From positions 1 through 9,516 of the forward strand of contig JAJAYU010000067.1 of NCBI GenBank assembly GCA_026786125.1: a DNA stretch of 9,516 bases. Direction: 5' to 3'. Numbering within the stretch: the first letter of the stretch is position 1; the number at the start of each line of letters is the position of its first letter. The notes under the pieces are model-generated. The model searched no databases and was not told the origin of the DNA. It saw nothing but the letters and a program-made list of their open reading frames with translations. Below are positions 1-6,077 of the stretch, piece after piece. Origin of the DNA: Chamaesiphon sp. Its GTDB lineage: Bacteria > Cyanobacteriota > Cyanobacteriia > Cyanobacteriales > Chamaesiphonaceae. The position numbers and the translations under genes were made by a program.

Positions 1-2
1 CC

Positions 3-146
3 TTTATCTCCAGTGAATTTTTGCTCACCATTAAACTTCTTCTGCTGTTTTCTAAATATATTAATATCACTAGCTTTACCTTGTTTCCCTACCTCTACAT
101 CGACTAGATCTTCCCCTTCTGGCAACGTAATCACTTGCCCTGATCG
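3..146 (-). pseudogene. IS5-like DDE transposase remnant (partial at left edge)
   Basis: Translating the minus strand from 146 down to 3 gives 48 uninterrupted codons, beginning RSGQVITLPEGED, continuing through VDVEVGKQGKASDIN and ending in FNGEQKFTGDK at the window edge. I recognise the pattern of a stretch ending in LPEG, then VDV-VG--G--SDI--FR-QQKKF and a closing GDK as the central-to-late catalytic part of IS5-like/HARBI1-type (DDE_Tnp_4) transposases common in cyanobacteria; this is family memory, not a search. The SDI aspartate probably corresponds to a catalytic acidic residue. A TAG stop at 147-149 precedes the fragment in frame, and nothing resembling the N-terminal half lies upstream, so the 5' part is lost. 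Whether the 3' part is intact lies outside the window. It is most likely a dead insertion-sequence relic. Confidence 0.6.
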
Positions 147-167
147 CTAAATTCTATCTAAATTCAG

Positions 168-269
168 TTAGGATTGCCATAGCACTGCAATATCTTTAAG
201 GCAACGACGTATTAATTCGATCCGAACGGGTGGATCTTTCTCTTTACGAATATCGATTCTTGGCTTGAG
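168..269 (-). pseudogene. Short protein fragment, unrecognised, beside the transposase relic
   Basis: On the minus strand, between an in-frame TAG (270-272) and a TAA (168-170), 33 codons read LKPRIDIRKEKDPPVRIELI and then RRCLKDIAVLWQS. The composition (charged, helix-like, few rare residues) looks like real protein rather than random translation, and it lies in the same frame as the transposase relic that follows. There is no plausible start codon at its head, so it would be the C-terminal tail of a broken gene, or a chance frame. I cannot name the family. With 3-146 it accounts for most of the gene-free first 314 bases. Confidence 0.3.
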
Positions 270-314
270 CTATTTATAGAGAAATGTTGTCGATATCATC
301 ATTGACCGATTGAG

Positions 315-1070
315 CTATTCACTGACTGTGAGAACATCATTTTGCGCCAGATAACCATCTTCGAGATGGACAATTCGATCGGCTACATCCAGAATTCGGT
401 TATCATGAGTCACCATCAGAATGGTTGTCCCTTGTTCCTTGGCTAATCGCTGCATTATTTCGACGATTTCTCGGCCTGATTTCCCATCTAGCGCAGCGGT
501 AGGTTCGTCTGCTAGTAACAGCTTAGGATGGCTCATCAGGGCACGGGCGATCGCCACACGCTGTTTTTGACCGCCAGAGAGACTATCAGGGTAATAGGAC
601 TTGCGATCGGCCAATCCGACAGCATCGAGCATTTCGATCGCCCGCTGTTTGATTTCTTTGCTGCTCATATTGTCGTGGAGTTGTCCCGCCATTTGGACAT
701 TTTGCTGGGCGGTGAGGGATTTGAGCAAGTTGTGGGCTTGAAAGATATAACCAATATTCCGGCGCACCGCAATTGTTTGGCGTTTGCTGGCTCCAACCAT
801 TTCCACCCCTAATACTTTCATGCTCCCTTCTTGGGGCGATCTTAAGCCCCCTGACAAGGTGAGGAGGGTAGTTTTGCCAGAACCAGATGGCCCTGTCATC
901 AGGACGATTTCACCTTTACCAATTTGGAGGTTGATATCGAATAAAACTTGTTTCTTGAGGTTGCCTTTACCAAAGTAATGGTTGAGCTGATGAACATCGA
1001 CGACGATATTGTCGAGATTACCACTGTCGATGTTTACTAGTTCTTGTGGTTTAGATTTAAAGTTCAACAT
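315..1070 (-). CDS. devA: DevA-type ABC exporter ATP-binding protein
   Basis: This 251-residue protein is the ATPase of a DevBCA-type exporter; it binds and hydrolyses ATP at the inner face of the cytoplasmic membrane to drive the MacB/FtsX-like permease DevC. All motifs are present: Walker A GPSGSGKT (60-67), Q-loop Gln111, signature LSGGQKQRVAIARAL (from 164), Walker B LLLADEP (184-190) and H-loop His222 in MVTHD. The N-terminal lead-in with VVDVHQLNHYFGKG, and the roughly 30 residues before the core, match the DevA subfamily better than LolD or MacB ATPases, although LolD-like efflux ATPases are close relatives. The ATG at 1070 is the only good start; no Shine-Dalgarno is evident. It is not next to devBC (2510-5205) as in the usual devBCA operon but lies beyond narM and tetR on the opposite strand. 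Pairing with that devBC is inference. Confidence 0.85.
   Translation of the reverse strand: MLNFKSKPQELVNIDSGNLDNIVVDVHQLNHYFGKGNLKKQVLFDINLQIGKGEIVLMTGPSGSGKTTLLTLSGGLRSPQEGSMKVLGVEMVGASKRQTIAVRRNIGYIFQAHNLLKSLTAQQNVQMAGQLHDNMSSKEIKQRAIEMLDAVGLADRKSYYPDSLSGGQKQRVAIARALMSHPKLLLADEPTAALDGKSGREIVEIMQRLAKEQGTTILMVTHDNRILDVADRIVHLEDGYLAQNDVLTVSE
547..554. repeat. HIP1 octamer GCGATCGC
   Basis: An exact copy of the highly iterated palindrome of cyanobacterial genomes lies inside devA. A second exact copy is at 4111-4118 inside devC. Together with frequent CGATCG and GATCGATC strings elsewhere it supports a cyanobacterial origin. Confidence 0.8.
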
Positions 1071-1086
1071 TTAATTTAGGATCTGT

Positions 1087-1146
1087 AGGGGCGGGTTTAT
1101 AAAATCAACTGAAACGGAGCTATGGTTTGAATTTAAACCCGCCCCT
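1087..1146. repeat. Perfect 13-bp inverted repeat, GC-rich arms, 34-bp loop
   Basis: The arms AGGGGCGGGTTTA (1087-1099) and TAAACCCGCCCCT (1134-1146) are exact reverse complements around a 34-bp centre. The element sits between the devA start and the narM stop, both minus-strand genes, so RNA from narM would fold it 3' of the narM coding region. It could act as a terminator or RNA-stabilising hairpin, but there is no T-run after either arm. The arm wording (GTAGGGGCGGGTTTA) is one I recall as dispersed in many cyanobacterial intergenic regions, so a small mobile or MITE-like repeat is equally likely. Confidence 0.75.
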
Positions 1147-1170
1147 CCACACTAGCAATTGTCAAATAAT

Positions 1171-1623
1171 TTAACGTACCAATCCGAATTCTTTTAGGGC
1201 TGGTAAGAAATTATTATTTTCATGTTGAGATCTGGTTAATTTAATTAGTGCAAATCTTTTTAGTGGCGAGAGGCTTGCCCATTGAACCAAACTAATTTCA
1301 GTCTGAGATTCACTAGCTTTAATCGTGATGCTGGCTGGAATTTCTCGATCGTTTAGCCAGGGTGGATTTGGATCGATCAATAGTAGGCTAGCCTCATGCT
1401 TGGTATGTTCAAAAATCAATCGACTAACATATTCTTGATATGCCTTAATTTCTGCGGATTGCTCGCAAGGCAGATCGACTAACTGCTGACATTCAGCCTG
1501 GGTGAAATGATTCCACTCTGCCAGCTTTAATTTCACCCCACAAGTATCCAATTTCAGCCTGACAATCATCGGAATACACCGCAACGAATCAACAAAATCA
1601 GCTTCAAAGTTAAAAAATGTCAT
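1171..1623 (-). CDS. narM: NarM-like nitrate reductase-associated protein
   Basis: This small soluble protein of 150 residues, without signal peptide or membrane helix, matches from memory the cyanobacterial 'nitrate reductase-associated' family (Pfam Nitr_red_assoc). The diagnostic core is near the N-terminus: FNFEADFVDSLRCIPM (5-20), then VRLKLDTCGVKLKLAEWNHF, with Cys16 and Cys28. A PCEQS segment follows at about residues 53-57. The family member NarM of Synechococcus elongatus is needed for active ferredoxin-dependent nitrate reductase, apparently at a maturation step; its biochemical action is not defined. No nitrate reductase, transporter or molybdopterin gene is visible nearby, so the usual genomic link is missing here. 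The ATG at 1623 puts the conserved FEADF motif at its normal place near the N-terminus. Family assignment is good; the function in this organism is inferred. Confidence 0.8.
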   Translation of the reverse strand: MTFFNFEADFVDSLRCIPMIVRLKLDTCGVKLKLAEWNHFTQAECQQLVDLPCEQSAEIKAYQEYVSRLIFEHTKHEASLLLIDPNPPWLNDREIPASITIKASESQTEISLVQWASLSPLKRFALIKLTRSQHENNNFLPALKEFGLVR

Positions 1624-1634
1624 AAAGGCAATGG

Positions 1635-1663
1635 GATATAAGAGTTTATGTCTTAATTATCAA
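1635..1663 (-). promoter_or_regulatory. Candidate promoter of narM, -35 box inside heptamer array
   Basis: On the minus strand TTGATA (1658-1663, five of six matches to TTGACA) is followed after exactly 17 bp by TATATC (1635-1640, four of six matches to TATAAT). The -35 lies in the last heptamer of the tandem array. Initiation would fall about five bases before the narM ATG, implying an almost leaderless message. This is prediction from consensus only. Confidence 0.35.
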
Positions 1664-1681
1664 TTATCAATTATCAATTAT
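1654..1681. repeat. Heptanucleotide tandem array (CAATTAT)
   Basis: Four consecutive 7-bp units read TAATTAT, CAATTAT, CAATTAT, CAATTAT. This is the short tandemly repeated repetitive (STRR) type of heptamer known from cyanobacteria. The array spans the tetR-narM junction: it contributes the last two asparagine codons and the TGA stop of tetR (1674-1676) and, read on the minus strand, repeats the -35-like hexamer TTGATA three times ahead of narM. Confidence 0.85.
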
Positions 1682-2330
1682 TAACTAATCTTACTCCAGC
1701 CATAATTAGATTCATCGATTCTTGCGTGTGATTTTGGAGTAATTCTTTACCTAGTAACCGTCTACCTGGCCACAGATATTTGAGATTTTCTTGAGCAGTA
1801 AAATAAAAAGAACAAGCCCCAACGATGCTTACCGCCGTATGACGGGGTTCGAGTTGACGAAAAACACCTAATTTGATGCCTCGTTCTAGAACTTCGATCA
1901 TTGTGCCATATAGGATATTCCCCAATTGTTTGGGGTAATATTTTCCCTTATTCTGAATCGCTTCGAGGCAGAGAATACTACCAATCCGGGGATTGTCGGA
2001 CATACAGTGCAGCATGGTTGTGAGCAACGTCACTAGTGCGGCATCTGGATCTAAACAATCAAGTTGGAGATCCTCTGCCATACTTAGCATCCCCACCAAA
2101 CTCCGTTCTAATACCGCCTGATACAATTCTTGCTTATTTTGGAAGTAATAGTAGATCATTGCCTTGGTAACGCCTGTCTGGGCAGCGATAGCTTCCGTGC
2201 GGGCACCACTCAATCCCGTCACTGCAAATTCTGCCTCGGCTGCATCGAGGATTTGATTCTTCGTTGCTTCGGAATTGCGAGTCGAATTTGGGGGCTTGAT
2301 AGTCTTTTGCTTGTCGATAGCGGGCATCAT
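1674..2330 (-). CDS. TetR/AcrR-family transcriptional repressor
   Basis: This 218-residue protein has a classic TetR N-terminal DNA-binding domain at about residues 23-70: NQILDAAEAEFAVTGLSGAR, then the helix-turn-helix AIAAQTGVTKAMIYYYFQNK and KQELY. The remaining roughly 140 residues are helical and form the usual variable ligand-binding and dimer domain; no ligand can be read from it. It is divergent from the devB-like gene with 179 bp between starts, and two 17-bp repeats in that gap are good operator candidates, so it probably represses itself and the exporter. ATG codons at 2330 and 2327 are both possible; neither has a clear ribosome site. Its stop codon is made by the heptamer array. 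The 20-residue polar lead before the DNA-binding domain is ordinary for the family. Confidence 0.9.
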   Translation of the reverse strand: MMPAIDKQKTIKPPNSTRNSEATKNQILDAAEAEFAVTGLSGARTEAIAAQTGVTKAMIYYYFQNKQELYQAVLERSLVGMLSMAEDLQLDCLDPDAALVTLLTTMLHCMSDNPRIGSILCLEAIQNKGKYYPKQLGNILYGTMIEVLERGIKLGVFRQLEPRHTAVSIVGACSFYFTAQENLKYLWPGRRLLGKELLQNHTQESMNLIMAGVRLVNN

Positions 2331-2355
2331 AAATAAGATGACACAGGAGTCTATT

Positions 2356-2372
2356 TAACTAAATGGTAAGTA
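2356..2372. promoter_or_regulatory. Candidate TetR operator, copy 1 (tetR-proximal)
   Basis: TAACTAAATGGTAAGTA begins 26 bp upstream of the tetR start. It matches copy 2 at 15 of 17 positions, differing only at the two middle bases. It is a weaker dyad than copy 2. A place this close to the tetR start suits autorepression. Binding is inferred, not shown. Confidence 0.5.
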
Positions 2373-2426
2373 TGGAAGTGTGACGGTATGCCTATTATGC
2401 CACGGGCTTGAGCGATTGTAACGTAA

Positions 2427-2456
2427 TTGACATATATTTTATTTTTAGGTTAAACT
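2427..2456 (+). promoter_or_regulatory. Candidate sigma-70-type promoter for devB
   Basis: A perfect TTGACA (2427-2432) is followed, 18 bp on, by TAAACT (2451-2456), four of six matches to TATAAT. Transcription would begin near 2463, inside operator copy 2, about 47 bases before the devB ATG. A repressor bound there would block initiation directly. Confidence 0.5.
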
Positions 2457-2472
2457 AACTAACAGGTAAGTA
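2456..2472. promoter_or_regulatory. Candidate TetR operator, copy 2 (devB-proximal)
   Basis: TAACTAACAGGTAAGTA starts exactly 100 bp after copy 1 and ends 37 bp before the devB start. Within it, ACTAACAGGTAAGT (2458-2471) is an imperfect palindrome, five of seven base pairs symmetric, with the ACTnAC-nn-GTnAGT form often seen for TetR-family sites. It overlaps the end of the predicted -10 box and the expected transcription start of devB. Confidence 0.55.
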
Positions 2473-2509
2473 GACATTCAGGGCAATTAGCAAAGGCGAC
2501 TCACAAGCT

Positions 2510-3949
2510 ATGGCAGAAGATAAATTCGTAGTAGATAAATTCAAAAGCCTCAATCCCGTCAGTCGCTGGATTGCCATCGGTGCTGCTGCCGCCGCGATCC
2601 TGATCTTGCCAGCCGGATTGCACTATGCTGGAATGTTTGCTCAGAAACCTTCAACAGTGACTCAGGATGCTAAAATTGAAGCTGCAAAACCAGCAACACC
2701 CAGTGCTGTCACAGCCTTGGGGCGGCTAGAACCATTTGGCGAAGTAACTAAAATATCGGCACCCAGCACCCAAGGGGGGAAGGGCACCATTGCTCAATTG
2801 TTGGTGAAAGAGGGCGATCAAGTGATCCGAGGACAAATAATTGCGATCCTCGACAATCGCCAGCGGTTGGAAGCATCCCTGGCAAGAGCACAAGAAGATG
2901 TCAAAGTATCTCAAGCAAATCTTACTAAGGTAAAAGCTGGAGCCAAACAAGGCGAAATCGGTGCTCAAGCGGCGGAAGTCGCTAGATTGGAAAGTCAGCT
3001 CAAAGGTGATGGCGCGACTTATATCGCCACCAAAGCGAGGCTAGAAGCACAACTAAAATGGGAACCCGCTGCTCAAGCTGGTAAAATTCAATCTCTGAAA
3101 GCCCAACTAGCAGGCGAAAAACCTACTCAGATAGCCACGATCCGACGGCTCAAATCACAACTAGGCAATGCCGAAGTAGACTACAAACGCTTTCAACAAC
3201 TGTATACCGATCGAGCGATCGAAGCGACAAAAGTTGATGCCAAGCGGCTGGAAGTTGAAACCATTCGCCAACAAGTCGCCGAGGCTCAATCCAAATATAA
3301 TCAGACTGTGGCTACTCTCAGTCAGCAGATTATCGAAAATCAGGCGACTAAAAATAAACTGACGACGACTACCGTTCAAGAAATCGCTGAAGCCAAAGCA
3401 AACTACGATAAAACCCTAGCTACCACCAAGCAACAAATCGCCGCAGCCAAAGCCACTCTGAGCAAAATCTCCGAAGTCCGCAGCGTCGATGTGATCGGTG
3501 CCCAAGCAGAACTCAGCCGCGCTCAAGCCACCGCCCGTCAAGCTCAAGCTGAACTAGCTGAAGCTTACGTCCGCGCCCCCAATCAGGGCGAAATCATCAA
3601 AGTCCACTCCCGCGCAGGGGAAAGCCCCAGCGACAAGGGGATCGTCGAGATGGGACAAACCAGTAAAATGATGGCTATCGCTGAAGTCTATGAAAGCGAT
3701 GTGCGTAAACTCAAAGTCGGACAAGCTGCGACGATCAAAAGTGACTCTGGCGCGTTTAGTCAAGATCTACGCGGTACAGTTAGCTATATTGGACTCCAGA
3801 TTGGTAAGCAGGATGTCTTAAACACCGATCCTGCGGCTGATTCTGATTCTCGCGTGGTGGAAGTCAAAATTGCGATCGATCCCGCTGATAGCAGCAATGT
3901 CAAAGGACTAACTAATTCTAAGATTACGATCTCGATTCAGACTGACTAA
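2510..3949 (+). CDS. devB: DevB-like (HlyD-family) periplasmic membrane fusion protein
   Basis: This 479-residue adaptor links an inner-membrane ABC exporter to an outer-membrane TolC-type channel. A short cytoplasmic N-terminus is followed by one membrane anchor at about 19-43 (WIAIGAAAAAILILPAG). The DevB hallmark ALGRLEPFGEVTKISAP lies at 69-85, then a lipoyl half-domain with VKEGDQVIRGQIIAILD (99-115). Residues of about 116-350 form a long heptad-rich, Ala/Gln/Lys-rich alpha-hairpin coiled coil that includes repeated QL/AQL segments. The second lipoyl half (YVRAPNQGEIIKVHSRAGES) and a beta-barrel region follow to the end. In heterocyst-forming cyanobacteria the DevBCA family exports envelope glycolipids; many cyanobacteria carry paralogues with other or unknown cargo, so the substrate here is open. 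The ATG at 2510 gives a normal anchor; only a weak AAAGG precedes it. devC follows 98 bp downstream. Confidence 0.88.
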   Translation: MAEDKFVVDKFKSLNPVSRWIAIGAAAAAILILPAGLHYAGMFAQKPSTVTQDAKIEAAKPATPSAVTALGRLEPFGEVTKISAPSTQGGKGTIAQLLVKEGDQVIRGQIIAILDNRQRLEASLARAQEDVKVSQANLTKVKAGAKQGEIGAQAAEVARLESQLKGDGATYIATKARLEAQLKWEPAAQAGKIQSLKAQLAGEKPTQIATIRRLKSQLGNAEVDYKRFQQLYTDRAIEATKVDAKRLEVETIRQQVAEAQSKYNQTVATLSQQIIENQATKNKLTTTTVQEIAEAKANYDKTLATTKQQIAAAKATLSKISEVRSVDVIGAQAELSRAQATARQAQAELAEAYVRAPNQGEIIKVHSRAGESPSDKGIVEMGQTSKMMAIAEVYESDVRKLKVGQAATIKSDSGAFSQDLRGTVSYIGLQIGKQDVLNTDPAADSDSRVVEVKIAIDPADSSNVKGLTNSKITISIQTD

Positions 3950-3953
3950 GTTC

Positions 3954-3960
3954 AGGAGGT
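3954..3960 (+). promoter_or_regulatory. Shine-Dalgarno-like AGGAGGT with no gene after it
   Basis: AGGAGGT is the strongest ribosome-binding match in the window, yet it lies just after the devB stop and is followed only by a 10-codon TTG-started frame ending at a TAA (3993-3995). The true devC start is about 88 bases further on. It may be chance, a leader peptide signal, or a relic. Confidence 0.3.
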
Positions 3961-4023
3961 AATTGATAGTTAGGGTTTTAGGATGGGGTATTTAAACCCA
4001 TACTCTTGGTTGAGGGTCGGTAG

Positions 4024-4044
4024 TAGATAGTAAATAGTGGATAG
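4024..4044 (+). repeat. Degenerate heptamer triplet before devC
   Basis: Three consecutive 7-bp units, TAGATAG, TAAATAG and TGGATAG, end three bases before the devC ATG. The GGA in the last unit is the only Shine-Dalgarno-like element near that start. It differs in sequence from the CAATTAT array but has the same period. Confidence 0.6.
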
Positions 4045-4047
4045 ATC

Positions 4048-5205
4048 ATGTTTAAAAAAATTCCGCTGGCTTGGTTACAACTCAGTCATGAAAAGATTCG
4101 GCTGCTGGTAGCGATCGCCGGAATTAGTTTTGCTGATATCCTGATGTTTATGCAGTTAGGATTTCGGGATGCTTTGTTTGATAGTGCGGTCAAATTCCAT
4201 ACCAATGTGAGCGGAGATGTTTTCTTAATCAGTCCCCAATCAACAGCATTAATTGCGATGAAATCCTTTCCGAGAAGACGACTTTATCAAAGTCTTGCTT
4301 TTAAAGATGTCGATTCTGTCACTCCAATTTATTTGGGCTTTGGGATTTGGAAAAATCCTGAGGATAAAAGTACTCGCCAAATTATGGTAATTGGATTTAA
4401 TCCAGCCGACAAACAACTATTCAAACTACCAGGAGTCGGCGAAAATCTTGACAAAATGCAATTGCCAGATACTTATTTATTTGACGAAAAGTCCCGCGCC
4501 CAATTTGGGGACATTTCCACAATGTTTAATGCTGGGCAGCGAGTCCAAACAGAAGTAGATGGGCGAAAAATAGATATTGGTGGTTTATTTACCCTCGGTG
4601 CCTCATTTGGCGCAGATGGAAATTTAATGACTAGTGACACAAACTTTAGTCGGATGTTCAAACAACGAGAACCAGGACTAATTGATGTTGGTGTGGTTAA
4701 ATTAAAGCCAGGTGCTAATGTGGCAGCAACTATTGCCTCGATGGAGGCGTATTTTCCAAAAGATGTAAAAGTACTTTCCAAAGCAGAATTTATTAAATTT
4801 GAGCGAACTTACTGGGAAACTGGAACTTCGATCGGGTTTATTTTTACCCTCGGTACAGTAATGGGCTTCATCGTGGGGATAGTGATTGTTTATCAGATTC
4901 TGTATACCGATGTTGCCGATCATTTGTCTGAATATGCGACCCTCAAAGCAATGGGATATACAGATTTTTATCTGTTAACTGTCGTTTTTCAAGAAGCAAT
5001 TATCTTGTCAATTGTTGGCTTTTTCCCTGGGATGTTTGCCGCAATGGGACTTTATACCATAACTCGTAATGCGACTAGTTTACCCTTATTAATGACCGTA
5101 GCTCGTGCAACAACAGTGATGATTTTGACGATGATTATGTGTACTGTATCTGGAGCGATTGCTGTGAGAAAGTTACGGGCAGCAGATCCTGCCGATATGT
5201 TTTAA
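4048..5205 (+). CDS. devC: DevC-like ABC exporter permease (FtsX/MacB fold)
   Basis: The protein has 385 residues and the four-helix topology of the DevC/MacB permeases. Helix 1 is at about 17-37, a large periplasmic domain spans about 40-262, and helices 2-4 lie at about 264-284, 309-333 and 352-373. The FtsX-type C-terminal block is visible: YQILYTDVADHLSEYATLKA (282-301) followed by MGYTD, the cytoplasmic coupling loop family members use to contact the ATPase, and the closing VRKLRAADPADMF. The start (MFKKIPLAWLQLSHEKIRLL) is typical of DevC. It shares the strand with devB, 98 bp downstream, and is probably co-transcribed. No ATPase gene follows; the DevA-type ATPase at 315-1070 is the obvious partner. 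It ends tail-to-tail with the nagB-like gene, the last 4 bp overlapping. Confidence 0.88.
   Translation: MFKKIPLAWLQLSHEKIRLLVAIAGISFADILMFMQLGFRDALFDSAVKFHTNVSGDVFLISPQSTALIAMKSFPRRRLYQSLAFKDVDSVTPIYLGFGIWKNPEDKSTRQIMVIGFNPADKQLFKLPGVGENLDKMQLPDTYLFDEKSRAQFGDISTMFNAGQRVQTEVDGRKIDIGGLFTLGASFGADGNLMTSDTNFSRMFKQREPGLIDVGVVKLKPGANVAATIASMEAYFPKDVKVLSKAEFIKFERTYWETGTSIGFIFTLGTVMGFIVGIVIVYQILYTDVADHLSEYATLKAMGYTDFYLLTVVFQEAIILSIVGFFPGMFAAMGLYTITRNATSLPLLMTVARATTVMILTMIMCTVSGAIAVRKLRAADPADMF
4111..4118. repeat. HIP1 octamer GCGATCGC
   Basis: Second exact HIP1 copy in the window, inside the first transmembrane helix codons of the devC-like gene. Confidence 0.8.
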
Positions 5206-5969
5206 ATAATTTGACTGGCAGCGGCTGCGTCGAGATATAGTGTTGCACCAGGATGGTTTCTTAAGATGGATGCCGGACAAGTGGTGCTAATTTCCCCAGT
5301 TAGCATTGTTTTAACAATGGCTGCTTTGCGCTCGCCCATTGCTAGACAATAAATTTGTTTAGCTGTGGTGATTGTGGGTAAAGTCAGAGTCAAGGCGTAT
5401 TGGGGTACGGCTTCAATTCGATCGAAGAATCCGGTATTTACTTGCTGTTGGCGAGATTTATCTGCTAGTTTTACCAACTTAACTGGATATCGATCGTTAA
5501 AGTCTGCGACTTCAGGATCGTTGAAGGCAATGTGCCCAGTTTCACCGATGCCGAGCAAACAAAGATCGATCGATTGGGCTGATAATAATTGAGCATATCG
5601 ATCGCATTCAGCAATTGGTTCGACAGTATCACCATTGAGATAATTAAACTTTCTCACAGCAACTTTTTGCTCGACTAATTCGCGCATAAATAACTGAAAG
5701 CTCGCCGGATGTTCGCCACCAATCCCCAAATATTCATCTAAATGAAACAGGGTGATCCTGCCCCAATCAATCTCGCCAAATGTGGTCAGATCTTTGAGTA
5801 ATTTCACCTGGGAAGCCCCAGAAGCCAAAATCGTCGCCGCGCTCCCCTGTCGATCGATTACTTCGTTCAGGTACGATTGAGTTTGGGTAACTAGATGACT
5901 GACGATATCTGCCTCATGACGATAAACCTCAACCTGCAAAGCATCGACTTGGAAGGTACGTAATGGCAT
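5202..5969 (-). CDS. nagB: NagB-type glucosamine-6-phosphate deaminase/isomerase-like protein
   Basis: This 255-residue soluble enzyme has the NagB/6-phosphogluconolactonase fold. NagB converts glucosamine-6-phosphate to fructose-6-phosphate and ammonia, feeding amino sugars into glycolysis. Visible motifs are LASGASQ (48-54, phosphate loop region), LFHLDEYLGI (74-83) with Asp78 equal to the E. coli proton-transfer Asp72, EHPASFQLFM, and LLGIGETGHIAFNDPE (138-153) with His146 equal to catalytic His143. GERK near 212-215 and the final NHPGATLYLD also fit. Two positions differ from E. coli: Thr144 stands where Asp141 is, and Asp151 where Glu148 is. The latter seems common in this subfamily; the former is less expected, so deaminase activity is probable, not certain. 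6-Phosphogluconolactonase is less likely because HLDEY and GHIAFN are NagB-type. No amino-sugar genes lie nearby. The ATG at 5969 lacks a Shine-Dalgarno. Confidence 0.8.
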   Translation of the reverse strand: MPLRTFQVDALQVEVYRHEADIVSHLVTQTQSYLNEVIDRQGSAATILASGASQVKLLKDLTTFGEIDWGRITLFHLDEYLGIGGEHPASFQLFMRELVEQKVAVRKFNYLNGDTVEPIAECDRYAQLLSAQSIDLCLLGIGETGHIAFNDPEVADFNDRYPVKLVKLADKSRQQQVNTGFFDRIEAVPQYALTLTLPTITTAKQIYCLAMGERKAAIVKTMLTGEISTTCPASILRNHPGATLYLDAAAASQII

Positions 5970-6009
5970 ATTCGATCGTTGATACTGGAAGATTGCACAG
6001 TTAACCTGT

Positions 6010-6021
6010 AGGGGTGCCCCT
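6010..6021. repeat. Small palindrome AGGGGTGCCCCT
   Basis: Five-base arms AGGGG and CCCCT surround a TG centre in the gap between the kinase 3' end and the nagB-like start. Preceded by CCTGT, it shares the CTGTAGGGG head of the inverted repeat at 1087-1146 and may be a solo piece of the same dispersed repeat. On the minus strand it lies upstream of nothing but the kinase 3' side. The role is unknown. Confidence 0.4.
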
Positions 6022-6077
6022 CATCAACTATGATACCCAAAAACAATCGATCGATCTCTAAATTATCTTCCCCGCAG

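Noticed and set aside
1681..1694. TTAACTAATCTTAC near the tetR 3' end as a third operator
   Set aside because: Only one half resembles the operator and it lies inside the tetR coding sequence far from any predicted promoter.
2418..2431. Possible NtcA site GTA-N8-TAC upstream of devB
   Set aside because: The second half reads GAC, not TAC, so it misses the core. Known nitrogen control of some devBCA operons is not enough to call it here.
5195..5215. Terminator between the convergent devC and nagB ends
   Set aside because: The coding regions overlap by 4 bp and no stem with a T-run is present.
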